Positions 44,459 to 58,300 of a DNA stretch of 64,000 nt are shown in pieces (position 1 is the stretch's first letter; every line of letters starts with the position of its first letter). The stretch spans positions 1 through 64,000 of the forward strand of contig JASANC010000625.1 in the NCBI GenBank assembly GCA_030248135.1. Reading direction: 5' to 3'. Source of the stretch: Theristus sp. LFF4_11 (Eukaryota; Nematoda; Chromadorea; Monhysterida; Xyalidae). The notes under the pieces are model-generated. The model did no database searches. It saw only the letters and a program-made list of their open reading frames with translations, and was not told the origin of the DNA. The position numbers and the translations under genes are program-made.

Positions 44459-47400
44459 ATGGAAATGCTAAGTGAGCGAGACCGAACTGACCTGAAGCGC
44501 GTGGACTACGTGTGCATGCGTGCAGCCGCATTCAACAACGTCACTTCGGTGGCACGTGTTTGCACCACGTGGAATGCACAGCACGTGCGTGCCATACGCG
44601 AGCCAGCTTTGAAACCACACCCATTAGCTTATTCATCCAACGATCTTAGCTCCAGTGGTACGGTGTGTTTGTCACAATGACGTTTTAACTTTATTCCACG
44701 CGCGTTCCTGTCCGAAAGTTCAAAAGTTCGAAAGTCCAAAAGTCCAGAAGCCCAGAAGTCAAAACGACCAGAAGTCCAGAAGTCGAGAAGTCCAGAAGTC
44801 CAGACGTCTAGAAGTTCGGATATTTTGAAATCCAAAACTCCAGAACTCCAAAAGTTCGAAAGTCCAAAGTCAACAATCTGGCGGGACGTACGTGACGTCA
44901 ACCGCCAGACACGCGCGTGCCTGATGACGTCATTTCCGGTTGGACGAGTTCTGAGCTGTGCACAAATGAACGTTTGTGGGTTGCAGATCGTCCGTCGAAC
45001 GTTGGCGACGGCGGCGTTGACATGGACCAGTTGACGGCCTCTGCGGGCAGTGCCGATGGGGTGGTGCGGGGCGGGGACGCGTTCTCGGACGACGACGACG
45101 AGTACTACGGAGAGGACGAGGAGGGCGACGAAGGAAAGTGCAACGACTTGCAGTCGGTACGCACTTGTTTCTTGAAACAAGCTGAAAAGTAATCGTAAAT
45201 TTTGACAGTTTGAAAAACGTTCAGCATGAATCCTAAGCGTACTTTACGTATCCAACAAAGTGAGGGCTCACACATCAAATCAGCGTCTTTCATTTGGTCC
45301 CAACTCTTTCCCCTCAGTTCCCCTCAGTTGTCCCTCTCAGTGCTTGCTCGCTGCCCATTTCCAGTACATCAACATCGCGTTGCCGCACATCGTGCTGACC
45401 GCAGTGATGCTCGTCTATTTGGTCACTGGCGCGCTCGTTCTGATGTTCCTTGAATCAGGCTCGGAAATCGAGAAACAGCTCGTGAAAATGACCAGACTGA
45501 AACATCGCTACGAAGTGATTGTCAACGAAACGTACGACCTGCTGACGAGCTCCGATTTGGACTTGGACGACTGGGGATACATGATGAAGGAACAGATGAA
45601 GACGCTCGGAGAGGTAACGTCTGTTACATTGAACCTGTCGTTTTTCCCGGAATAGAGCTTGCGAAGCTTTTGAATTTTTATAGTAAGAAGTTTTGGATTT
45701 GGTTGAAACCAAACGACCCATTTGTGGTAAATACCGTATTACCTCTATTAACCCCCCCCCAAAATTAAACCCCCCCCCAAAAATAAACCCCCACCCCCTC
45801 GACAAGTTTCCAAATAATCCCCCCCCCCAAAAAATAATCCCCCATGGGGGATTATTGAAACCTGTTTGAAACACATACCCAGCGAATTCAGTGGCTGGTT
45901 GCAGTGAAAATGATGAAATTGTGCTACCAAAGGCCCCAAATGGATGAGTTAATGGTAATTTCATTACAAAAGGCTGTTGTAAAAGGAAATTTCTATGTAG
46001 AGTAGAAGTTTCTGCGACTTCCTTTCTGCCATGGAAGGTATTTTTGCCATTTTGCCCACTCCTAAAAATGGTTTCCAAATAACCCCCCCCCCCAAAAATA
46101 AAGCCCCCCCCCAAAAAATAAACCCCCACCCCCAGAAGTCGCTGAAGAAATAAACCCCCATGGGGGTTTATTAGAGGTAATACGGCATCTTTGCATTACT
46201 GGACGCCGCAGTGTCGATTTCATCGTTTCCCGTCAGATTCACGAAGGAGACACGTTCCGTGAGCAACTTCGCATGATGCCCGCAGTGCGCTCAAAGTGGA
46301 CGTTCCCAACCGCGCTGTTGAACACGCTGACTCTTGTTGCTGCCTGCGGTCTGTTTTCGCTGTCACATTTGTTTGTCAATTGAAAAAATTAAAATTTGAA
46401 AACTTTCTATTTCCTTTACGTTACATAGGTTACAACATGGTCACTTGTTACACGCCACGAGGTCAAATGTTTGCTGTTGTCTACACGATGGTCGGCATCC
46501 CATTGATGTTTGTCACTGGTCAGTGGTTTGGTTGCCGAGAAAAAGAAACAACACTGAACACACAGGGAAGAAGTGTGAAGGAGCACGGAGGAGGCGATTT
46601 AGAAAATATGCAAGAAAACTGCAAAAGCAAAACGGACATCCTTGGTTAAAGTGCTGACCACAGTAGGATCAAAAGACCGAGCAGCAGAATGTTCCGTGCC
46701 TTTTTTTGTGGAACTCCCATTGAATTTGCAGCAGCGAACATCGGCAAGGTGCTGAGCGAGCTGGTTGTGCATATCACCGAAATCTCAAAGATGCTCTATA
46801 TCAAGTGGATGCAGCTGCGCATCAGAGTCAAACGTCGTTTGAACAACACGAAAAACGTGCATTTCGAGCAGAATGGCAAACCGGGCGCCGATCCGGCGGA
46901 GATCAGCAGCGAACAGGTAAGGACAAAAAATGGAGGAAGGTCGCTTTGGACTGAACGTCACTGAGTAAACAATGAGGAACGCAGATTTTGAAACATGCAA
47001 ATTTCTGAACGAACTTTTCCGGGAATGTGCGCAACAACGTTGTTTTCTTTCTGTTCTCTGAGCAATCTTGCACGACCTACAGGGCGAAATTCTGATCCCG
47101 GAGACGCCGCAGACGATCTGGTTCGCGATCACGATCTACGTGTCTGGCATCAGCGCGTACTGCTGCCTCGGCACGTTCATGTTTCGCACGTGGGAGCCAA
47201 CGTGGTCGTTCGTGCACGCGTTCCATTTCGGCTTCAATCTGATCGTCACCGTCGGACTCGGCGACGTCATCGTCACTGACATGCTCTTCCTCGCGTTCAC
47301 CGTTGCCTTCTGCATCGTCGGTTCGTTCAAAACACATTGGTGTACCACGGAGCGGTGTGGTGTATTTGTCAGAGTTATGTGGTTTGTCACAAAACAGTGT

Positions 47401-48528
47401 GGTACCACGATGTGTGATACAACAGCGTGATGTACCATGAAGCAGCGTGATGTACCATGAAGCAGCGTGGTGAATCACAGGGCAGTGTGGTATGCCACTA
47501 CCACGGAGCAGTGTGTTGTACATGTACCACAGAAACAGTGTGGTGTACCATGAAATAATGTGGTGTACCACAAAAACGGTGTGGTGTACCACGGAGTAGT
47601 GTAGTGTACCATGAAAACGGTGCGTGTGCTGCGAAAGTGTCGTAATGTGTGCCGCAGGTTTGGCGGTGGTGACGATGTGTATCGACTTAGCGTCAGAGCA
47701 TCTCAAAGAGGCGTTTGCACGGATTCACTATTACGGTCGACGACACAAGCTGCAGCTTGCTGAGGATGTCATTCACATGGTTGAGCTGTTGACGTGGATG
47801 CGAGAGAAGAAAGGAGGCGAGGTCACGTGGCAGGTTGGTCAAATAAAAAAACCAGAACATTTTCACAGTTTGCCGAATAAGTTTCATTTGCTATTGATAT
47901 ATGATAAACAAAATAATGATGCTCACGAGTGTCCAGGAAGTGCGTGATTTGATGGAGTCCATCCACCGTGGCGCATTCAATCCACGAGCGGCGGTCGGCT
48001 GGCGATGGATTGATGGTGCTGACGTTTGGTTTGTGTCGCGCATTTCCAATTGGAAAAAAGGTCCGTGTGACAGATGAAATTTCATTCAGTCCAAATTGAC
48101 AATTCAAATCCACTAACCTGAGTGCAACGTTTTTGAACATTCATTCCATTCTGTACAATTCCATCCGAGTCAAATTTTGAAATTTTAAAAGCATTTTCAG
48201 CAAGTTCTCTGTACAAGTTTTGAGCCGTACTTTTTTTGGAATTTTTGCAATAATGCCATTTTTTGATATGACCACTTTATGTTCATCACTCTGTTTCATT
48301 TATCATTCAGGTGGCATCACACCTCCCCCATTGCCGCCCTCTCCGCCGCCTGGCGCAGGCAGCGAGTTTGAGTTTGAGGGTGAACCATCGACAGTCGAGT
48401 CGAAAGTGATGTACACCGAGGAGACGTCCAGCCGTGGGTCAAGCTCAACGAGCGACACAGACGGCAGCAGCAGCAACAGCGAGTCCACGGAGAAGTCGTT
48501 CCAACATGGACAGGACTACAATTTGTGA
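44459..48528 (+). CDS. Two-pore-domain (K2P/TWK) potassium channel-like protein 2
   Basis: Ten exons, phases exact, 586 residues: 44459-44657, 44987-45156, 45365-45613, 46237-46348, 46429-46518, 46732-46916, 47083-47320, 47658-47833, 47937-48060, 48311-48528. The N-terminus is soluble with a Gly/Asp-rich acidic part. M1 is LPHIVLTAVMLVYLVTGALV; a cap loop with NETYD follows; the P1 helix WTFPTALLNTLTLVAACGYN has GYN instead of GYG. M2 is FAVVYTMVGIPLMFV, M3 TIWFAITIYVSGISAYCC, and P2 has an intact TVGLGD filter. M4 has IVGLAVVTMCIDL and then IHYYGR, a nematode TWK signature. The tail is Pro/Ser-rich. It lies 3' of channel 1 on the same strand, about 5.6 kb from its last possible exon. AATAAA is at 48922. 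Confidence 0.92.
44705..44880. repeat. AGAAGTCC short tandem repeat
   Basis: Imperfect 9-10-bp units (CCAGAAGT, GAAAGTCC) fill part of intron 1 of K2P channel 2. Confidence 0.65.
45733..46186. mobile_element. C-rich MITE with CCGTATTACCTCTA inverted ends
   Basis: The left end CCGTATTACCTCTATTAACC is mirrored at the right by GTTTATTAGAGGTAATACGG. Inside, C8-C10 blocks alternate with AAAATAAA on both flanks, and CCCCCATGGGGG palindromes occur at about 45840 and 46157. About 454 bp, no coding frame, in intron 3 of K2P channel 2. C runs on this strand give G-quadruplex potential on the complement. Confidence 0.75.
47335..47640. repeat. GTGGTGTACCA imperfect tandem repeat
   Basis: About 300 bases of roughly 20-23-bp units around ACCACGGAGCAGTGTGGTGT in the intron between the P2 exon and the M4 exon of K2P channel 2. 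Confidence 0.75.
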
Positions 48529-49371
48529 CTGTGTGCGTCTGGCCTGGTGGATTGTCTGATATCGGTGCACTATTTTGTGCGGTACTCACCGACAGGGCGC
48601 ACGCAACTGAGAAACATGTCAATTTTATCATTTGATTTTGATACTAAAAAGTTGGTCAAAACGACACATTGCATTTGTGCTTTTTATTATTTTCATATTG
48701 TTCGCATTGACAGGTTGTTTTGTCAAAAAATGCGCAAAAGGAAGATTCAGGTACGTTTTGATTTTGTTTCTGTAATTGATCAAAAACCCCATATAATTTT
48801 AAAATACTTTTTTATTTCGGTCCAATATTTTTCACTGTTTACTTTATTCACTGTTTCAACATGGAAAACTGTTACAAAGTTTGAAAATAACAGGAAGAAA
48901 GAAAAAATAGAGCAATCAACAAATAAATAGCCAAACAAAACAATAACGGGGAAGATTTGTAACAAGAAGTTAAAATAGATTTAATTGTATACGGTTGAAA
49001 GGAAAAATGCTTCTGATGTTTGTTTGAGATTTTGACACACGAACAAAAGTACCAAACAAAAATGCCCAAAAACTGAAAATACTGACAGTAAAAGATAAAG
49101 TGAAGAAGATTTTTTACAACAACGTAATCGCATTACGACATTATCTGTGTACAGAAAGAAAAAAAAACAAAAAAACAAAAAAAAATACGGCACCGAATGG
49201 GTATACAGTAAACTGTATGCATTGACTTTTGCATTTAACCCAAAATTCAAATTTTAAGTGAAAGGTTGAACATGCACATTGTACAACAGTATTTCAAACA
49301 TTTTTCGAGCATACATACATTATTTTGGTCTTAAAGAAGGGCAATCGTTTTGTCAAACATTTCATGTTGTG
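48529..49371. other. Convergent 3' spacer
   Basis: 843 bp between the stop codons of K2P channel 2 (plus) and the coiled-coil gene (minus). AT-rich, with AATAAA at 48922 on the plus strand and TTTATT (minus-strand poly(A) signal) near 48809. No gene seen. Confidence 0.6.
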
Positions 49372-52300
49372 TTTTTGAGCTCACCCAGTTGCTTGTGCCA
49401 GTTTTCTTCGCAGCACAATGATCAAGCGATTTTGTCTGAAAAAAGGATTTATTTCAACGCATCAACCATTTGCATTAGCATCAACAATTCAATCAATCAG
49501 CATAAGCCAGATTGAACTTTCGAATGCAAGAAATGCAAAATGAAAACAGACTGAACCGCCCACTTTTGCACTTCCTCCATCAAGCGTCGATTATCACGAA
49601 TCGAGTTCTTCAATTTCTCCCTCGTCTCCTCCGAGTCACCCGGCGAGCGTGGCGTCGACTGCGGCGTTGCCTCTTGCAGTTGCCGCTGCAGCACTAAGAT
49701 CTGTTCCTTTAGCTCGAACACGGCTGCATCCGCTTCCTCCAGCTTGTGCTGCGCTGTGTAGAGCTCGTGGTTGAAACTGAAACATCATATGGCAATGGTG
49801 ATGGTGAATTCGACAATAAAGTCCAACAAATTCTAAGCTACAATGTACCACTCACTATTGGCAGCTTATCAGTTGCATTTAGCCATTTCCAACTTGTTGA
49901 GCTAACCAATGTTGAACGTTTTTTCTATGGTACGGTACAAAGGAGTTTCTCCTACATTTTGCGATTCGTTTTGCAAGACTGGTGGTTTTATGCCAAAAGT
50001 TCTTTTGGTTGGTTACACTCGGATGTGAGTGCAGCGCCAGCAAGAAACGCGACCCGCACCGTTGCTGCGCCTCTTCGTGTTTCGTCTTCTGCCGTTCGAG
50101 CTCGATGCGCATTCGCTCGTTATCGCCCACCAACTCCACGATCTTCGCCGCATCCTCCGGGCGTGACTGCGGCTCACTCAGTTCGGCCAGTCGTGTTTTG
50201 AAGCGTTCGTTCTCCGTTCGCAGTTGGTCATGCTCACGTCTGTACGTTTTGGAACATTTTGGTGGCGGCAAAAGCGTCATCATCAAAAACAATCCCAAGA
50301 GCTGTTGGGTTTACATTAATGCTGATTCTTATTTTTAACAAAGTTTCTCCATTGGTGCCGAAACGAATGTCACGATTTAATACAGTTTACAAACAAATTC
50401 TCGAATGATGAAATCTCTGAATCGGTCTTCCTGTGGTTGCGATCACTGAATGCAGTGTCTTTACTCACCTGAGTTCTTCGAGTCTCAACTGGATCTTGTC
50501 CCTCTCCGCACGCAACGCGTCCGCCGCAGCCAGCTTGCTGTCCCGTTCGTCGCGTGCCAACTGCAGCTGTGTCTCGTAGTGATGCACTTTGTCCGCCAGT
50601 AGCTCGGCATCTGCGCTCGTCTTCGCCTGTGTGTCCGTCTGGTTTCTTTATGGGATAGAATTCGCGCTATTCTGAACTAGTTTGTGGTTTTTCTCGCGTG
50701 GAAAGGTTTCAGTTTGTTCAACGGAAATTTTGCGGACTTCTCAGCGGTGTTGCGTTTGGTAACTCCAGACTTCAGTGTCCGTCAATGTTTATTACAAAGC
50801 AAAAAGCAAAAAATGTCTGAGCGAATTTTGCTGCCCGACTTCACCCACCTCGATGGCTTTCTGCATGCGCTGCGCATCGGCCTTCGCAGCGGCCACACCC
50901 GCGCGCAGTCGCTCACAGTCTGCTTGCAGTGTGTCTGCGTTGGTGCGCTCGGTGTCCCGTTCACTGGTCACCTGTTGCAGTTCACGTTCCTTCGATTCCA
51001 GTTGAGCCTGCAGTTTTTTAGCTGAGTTGAGCCTGCACTAAGTTCATTCAGCCTTATCAACCACAGAATTAAAAAACCAATAACACCAATAAAAAGGCGC
51101 AACCTTTTTTGAACAATGAAAAACTTTATGGTTGTGGCACTGTTTATGACAAAATTTTCGTTTTTTGCGACGTGTTGCCTACCTGCAGCTGTCGAACTTT
51201 GCGCTCGAGACTGTCAAGCTTTGCATTTTGTTCCACCGTGCGCGTCTTCTGTTCGTTTTCGGCCTCTCGATGCAGCGATTGGAGTTCCTGTTTCAGCTCG
51301 GACAGTTCTTGTCGAAGACGTTGACTCTCTGCGTCTGTCACGCTGCACACCGGCGACAGTTGAGTCACTATGGAATTAAAGAGGTACAGTTATAATGGTA
51401 AGCTGACAAAGAATAAATGAAATAAAAAGAACGTCCAAACCGGGAATCGAACGCGGTTATTTCAGCTCGCTGGCCGAAGCGCTATCCACTCGACGACACC
51501 AGCGCCTTGTAACAGAGTACACCAACCTGGCTGCGTTTCGTACTGCCCCAAGCGTTGGTGCACAGTGCTCAGTTGCAGCACCAGTTCTTCTTTCTCGGTT
51601 TCAGCTCGCTGCAGTTCACGCTGTAGCTCATCATATTTACAGTGAAGCTCTGCGTAGTCTGCATCGAGCGATTGCTTGTCTTGCGTTGCTGTAGACTCAG
51701 CATCATTCTGCTCTTGCAGCCAGCTTTCCCTAAATTATGTTAGGCAATGTGTGAACATTCAAAACAATTTGGCCAATTTTTTTTTTAATTATAAAACTTG
51801 AATTATTGAAATGAAAAACCAACTTTTCATGCTCAAAATCTTCCTTGATCCGTGCGAGTCGAAGCTGTTCTTCTTTTATCTGGGCATACTCTTCCTGCTG
51901 AAATTCAAGAATTTCAAATTTCTGATGGATAAAAAACAAAACATTCCCATTGTTTCTGGTTCCTGCATTGTTTTTCTGAAGTTGCCCCGCGTGAATTGTG
52001 ACACGATTTAGTCTCACCTGGTCCTTGATTTGCTGTCGCACTCGTGTCAGCTCTGCTTCCGTCCGAGTGAGTGCTGCTCGAAGCTCGTTGTTCTGAAGCG
52101 AACGAAAACTTTCAAACAGCATCTCACTTTTCAAAACAGATGAAACGGAGAATATGGAACATGAAAACAGCAGAATTACTGATGAAATAATGAAATTCAT
52201 ACTACCGTGTACCAATTCCATCATTTTTTGTGACCTTTGCGTTATTTTACCTTTTTCAACCAGTGCTCCCTGTCGGCACACATTTCCTCGAGCGCATTGC

Positions 52301-55300
52301 GCAACTGTGCCTTCGTCGGCAGTTGCCCGTCTTCGTCGTCGCTGTCGGCGTTCTTACGTTTTTTATTGTCGAGTTCAATTGTTCTCGTTTGAAGTTGTTG
52401 TCTCGTTGGCGTGTCTGAAAATTTTCGTGTTGTTTCAAGAAAAGAACCCAAAACCAAAAATTCTGGAACTTTCCGCATTCAGTGGGATGCGCGCGATAGC
52501 AATAGTTTCCCAATCAGACCATTCGTGCCTGTCACTCCTTGTCGAGTGTTGAGTTGTTTTGAGTTTTCTGAGTGCAGCCACTTGCCATGGTTGTGCTCTC
52601 CAGCACTGTGGTCTGCCGTCCCGTGTACATGTGTGATCATGGCGTCTGCGTTGCGCTGCATCTGCGACGGCGTCAGCACTGCGCTCGTGTCCACTGGTGG
52701 ACTCGCGGTGTCATTGACGCTGTTCGTTGGCAGTTGTGTCTGAAAAGGGTGACACGCGTTCGAATGAGTTGTTCATCACTCAGAAAACGGCACTAAATAT
52801 TTTTTAATTCATAATTTAGTACCCCAGCCCCGTTTTTAATGACCGATGTTCTTTCAATTCACAAAAATTTTCGTTTTTTACAAGGGTTGACTGCACAAAG
52901 CAACATGCCACGAAACAATGTCCGATTTCTGTAAGACGCACAAAAGAATTCCGTTTAATTCTACACGCACCTTTGCACTGGCTGACGTGGATAGTCGATG
53001 ATCGACGTACTTCGACCGAGGCATCTGCCCATTTAGCACCGTTGCAGCACTCGTGCTACTGCTGTCCAAGCGAATACTGGTCACTGCTTGCGGATCTGAG
53101 ACAAAACGTTCATTCGCTTGTCAATAGTGCTTTTAAACGTTTGTCTGGCGTTACTAAAATCTGATGTTTTCTGCTCTGAAAAACACGGCAACACATTTCA
53201 TTACGACACCAACCAATCGGATTCCGCGGCGAGTGCTCTTGGTTGACTGAGCAGCCAGTTGCGGTTGAACTCGCCGAATGTGCGTTGTCGCCAGTTGACG
53301 ACGCACAAACACTCAGTGGTGACGCCAGTGAGCCGCTGGAAGTGGCGTCTGTCGTGGAGTTCGTGGCGCCCGGATGACCGCTGCCCATGCGAATGACAGC
53401 GTCTGTAGACAAAATGGCCATGATGCGCACACTGATTATTATTATTAGCAAATAGATACAAGTGACGTTTTCTTTGGCCAAAAATGACGGATTTCTAACA
53501 TCACTTGGTCCATAAATGACGTCACCAGGTCTTCAGACAATGTTGAATTGGCGTGCTGTGCTTAATCGTACCGTTTGTTGTAACCTCCCAACTTCAAGTC
53601 AGCCCATTTCAAACCTGCGATTCGACTTGCGACGGCCGCATCCACAACATCCTTTTGTAGTTCTTGTTGGATTTTCAGCTGCTGCAGATTTCGTTCCGCG
53701 CGAGCGAGTTGTTCAGCGAGCTAGACATTGGCAGTAAATGGTTACTGGTTTGAAACTTGCGCTTTTCTGTGTCCGAATTCAATCTTCATATTCTAAAAGT
53801 CTATGAAGCTCCATCCCAACTGAACTGACCGTCAAGTTCAGATCCTTGGCCGCGTCCAGCTCCCCGAGCAGCATCTCCACGTTGCCATTCATCGGGTGAC
53901 CGTCTAACTCAACCTCGTGCTCCCTAGCGATCGTTGCAGGAGCACCACCGTTGCCTTCGCGGCGATGCCTTGGTGCCTGTGACATTGGTGACGTCGCGTG
54001 GACAGATGTCTGAAAGAAGTTGGAAACACTGCGATTGACGAAAAAATGCGTGTTGCGGTTGATATCACAAAAACCACACACGTGTGTAGACGAAACTGAA
54101 ACAGCGTGCAATTCATGCAAAATAGTTATTCGTATTCGACCGAGCAAAAAAAACACGTTTACACATACAAAACTGGCTCGGTTGAAACTCCATACTATGT
54201 TGTTCCCTCAATCCGTCCTATTTTCACGCGCGGTACTCGGAACTTTCCACAACGAACACAAACAATGAAACACAAAAGACAATCTGCAAACAAAACTGAG
54301 CAAACTCATCAATCATGCAAACAACGAACGAATTGACGCTAAAACCATGAGCAAACATGAACTGTGGCAAATGAAACACATGCTCAGGCTTCAAAAGTCA
54401 CCAATAAACACTAGAACGATAATAAAAAACACAAATAAAACGATGAACGGATAAAGGAATGCGGATCTGAACTGAACGTGCAACGAAACTGTGTACATTA
54501 CAGGGTGTGCCAAAAGTGGCGTCACTCACAGCGTTGGCCGTTTTCGGCCGTGGAATGGCGAAATGCTCCGGGGTGACTTTTGGTCGAACTGAGCTCGACG
54601 GCTCAAAGTGACGTCGCAGGCTGGACACTTTCAACTGCAGAAACAAAACAAGCACATGGGAAAATGCTTGGCATTGGATTCAATTTGCACTGATTTTGTT
54701 GGCGCAGCAAAGGGAAAATTACGACCAGAATGCGGGCGCAAATACGTGTATGAATAAAACAACTTGGAGAATGTGTGTTGAAAAAAAGGAAAAATAGAAA
54801 AGTTGCTGGCGCAGGAATATGTGACGTTTTCAGTAGTTTATCGCCACAAGGGTTTGGGAGCAGATTGCATGTGCGCTGAGTGCTGACGCCTTATTAGTCA
54901 TACTTTAGTTGGAACAAAATTTCATGTTACAATAAGAAAACAAGTCGTTGCTACGGTTACCGCAACATGGTGAGTTCTTTAAGATAGGCTTTTTGAGTCG
55001 ACCGACCCGATCTCCACACCTCTAGGCACAATTTCAAAAAAGTTTTCAAATTCAGTCAAATTTAAGACCAATCGAACCGCCTTGATGCCCTGAGTTCGAA
55101 AATCATATTTTTATCTTCATCCAAGCTTTTTTTATGCTTCAAAATTGGGAAAAACCTAATTTTCGACCCCCTTGTAGTAAAACTGTTCTAGCTCGCTTCT
55201 GCTTGAAGCTATTAACAAAAATCAAACACCAATCAATTCCCCTTGTGTTTGCGCACATTTTTTGCTGTTATACTATAGGTTGAAAATGTTTTTTCATGCT

Positions 55301-58300
55301 TTGTATTTTTAAAAAACTGCAGAGGTTGGTGGTTTTTCACGTTTTTCGGTACTTTAGAAACGTTTGTGGGGTATAGTTTTTAGGTAATTATGAAAGATCT
55401 GCGAAAAATGTATATACATGTAAAACTTCAGCTTTATAAAGCGTCGCCGGGACTCACACGATACAAAACAAAATGGCTTGTCGCATGCGTTTTTGGTCAA
55501 TATGCCGCATGCAGGGTGTTTCCTCCCACCCCCAAATTTTTTGGGGCCACCTCAGGTGCTGCAACCGTGACTAAAGATAGGTTTTCGGGTACGCTGAGTT
55601 CAAAAATCTTATTTAGAATTTTGCCCGACGTTTCTATTGTGCCCTAAACGCGTATGCCATGGGGATCAGGAGGGAAATTTCCTTAAAAATTAAATTTAAA
55701 TAAAAAGCGCATCACAAGACACCTGAAATCCTGTTACATTTACAAATCAAGGTCGCTGAGTCTGCATATAATGTTTATTTTGCTATACGGATTACTCCGC
55801 ACCCTAAAAACGGCTTCTATGGGGACGGAAAGGGAAAAAACTGGAAAAAATCGGAAACTAATCAAAAAATATATGAAAACTGTGCCGTAAATACAAACCG
55901 AGGTTGCTGAGTCTGAATATGATGTTTATTTAGTTATACGGATTACTCAGCACCCTAAAAACGGCCTCTATGGGGACGGAAAGGGAAAAAACTGGAAAAA
56001 ATCGGAAACTAATCAAAAAATATATGAAAACTGTGCCGTAAATACAAACCGAGGTTGCTGAGTCTGAATATGATGTTTATTTTGTTATACGGATTACTCC
56101 GTACCCTAAAAGCAGTTTCTATGGGGACAGAAAAGGAAAAAATTAACAAAATCGGAAACTAGTCAAAAAAATTTGAAACTGTGCCGTAAATACAAACCGA
56201 AGTCGCTGAGTTCGAATATAATGTTTATTTTGCCATATGAATTATTTCGCACCCTAAAAACGGCCTCTATTGGGACGAAAAAGGAAAAATTAAAAAAATA
56301 ATCGAAACTAGTTAAAAAATCTGAAAACTATGCCACAAACACAAACCGAGATCGCTGAGTTGGAATATGATGTTTTTATTTGCCTTACGGTTTACTACGC
56401 ACCCTAAAAACAGCTTCTATAGGGACGAAAAGCGAGAAATCTGAAGAAAATCGGAAACTAGTCAAAAGAATCCGTATAGCAAAATATACATCATATTCGG
56501 ACTCAGCGACATCGATTCAGATTTTTTTGGCTAGTTTCCGGATTTTTTCAATTTTCTTCATTTTCATCCCTGTAAAAACTATTTTTAGGGTGCGGAGCAA
56601 TCCGCATGGCAAAATGAACAGCATATTCGGACTGAGCGACCTTGATTTCTATTTATGGCACAGTTTTCAGATTTTTTGACTAGTTTCCGATTTTTTCCAG
56701 ATTTCTCCTTTTTCGCCCCTATAGAGACCGTTTTTAGGGTGCGGGGTAATCCGTATGGCCAAATAAGCATTATATTCGGACTGAGCGACCTTGATTTTTA
56801 TTTATGGCACAGTTTTCAGATTTTTTGACTAGTTTTCGATTTTCTCCGGATTTCTCCCTTTTCGTCCCTATAAAAACTGTTTTTAGGGTGTGTAGTAATC
56901 CGTATAGCAAAATAAACATTATATTCGGACTCAGCGACCTCAATTTGTATTTACGGCATAGTTTCCAGATTTTTTTGATTAGTTTCCGATTTTTTAATTT
57001 TTTCCCCTTCTGTCCCCATATAAGCTGCTTTTAGGGTGCGGAGTAATCCGTATAGCAATATAAACATCATATTCAGACTCAGCAACCTCGATTTGCATTT
57101 ACGGCACAGTTTTCATATATTTCTTGACTAGTTTCCGATTTTTTCAAATTTTTCCCTTTTCGTCCTCATAGAAGCCGTTTTTAGGGTGCGGAGTAATCCG
57201 TATAACAAAATAAACATCATATTCAGACTCAGCAATCTCGATTTGTATTTACGGCACAGTTTTCATATATTTTTTGATTAGTTTCCAATTTTTTCCAGTT
57301 TTTTTCCCTTTCCGTCCCCATAGAGGCCGTTTTTAGGGTGCGAAGTAATCCGTATAGCAAAATAAACATTATATGCAGACTCAGCGACCTCGATTTGTAA
57401 TTGTAACAGGATTTCAGGTGTCTTGTGACGCGCTTTTTATTTAAATTTAATTTTTATGAAATTTCCCTCCTGATCCTTATGGCATACGCGTTTAGGGCAC
57501 AGTAGAAACGTCGGGCAAAATTCTAAATAAGATTTTTGAACTCAGGGCATCAAGGCGGTTCGATTGGTTTCAAATTTGACTGAATTTGAAAACTTTTTTG
57601 AAATTGTGCCTAAGGAGGGTCGGTATTGTGAAAAAGCCTATCTTAAAATCAAGGTTTTTCTGACCCATTATGCATTACTCTTGAGCGTTTGTTGAGTTGG
57701 TTGACGGTGACTTTGAATGGGTAAACATTCTTTCCAAGCGAAAATTTATTGAATATCTAAAAAAACTAAAAAAATCACTGCTGAAAAGTAGTCATAAGGA
57801 ATCGAGAACTACAAAAGTTTTTCTGAAAAACTTCACCGCACCTCTTCCAAGTCGTCCTCAATCGTCGTGATGGAAGTAGCACCATTTGCGTTCGAACACT
57901 GCACCCTTGACAGATGGTGGCGATGTTTGGACAGGATCTCCCATTCACTCGAGTCACCGTCAACGTCAGCAGAATTATTTAGGTGACTGCAAAAAAATCA
58001 TGCACCAAATAGCCAACACCCATGCCAATAAAAAGTGTTCAAAGCAAACAGGCATTTGGTGTTCTGTCCGCATATCCCCGCACACCCCCCCCTGGGTAGT
58101 TACCCTTTACCTAAAAATGTTTATCATCTTTGGCACTGATCGATAAAACGTCGGCCTTTCCCAATGAAATCATGAACCTTTTATGACTCATGATTTAACA
58201 GCTTCAACGCACCTCTGCTGATGCGCCCGTACATCCTGGTCGTCATCATCGTCAATCTGGGGTGGCTGATTGTGAATGTTGGTCATCGACTTCGAGAGCA

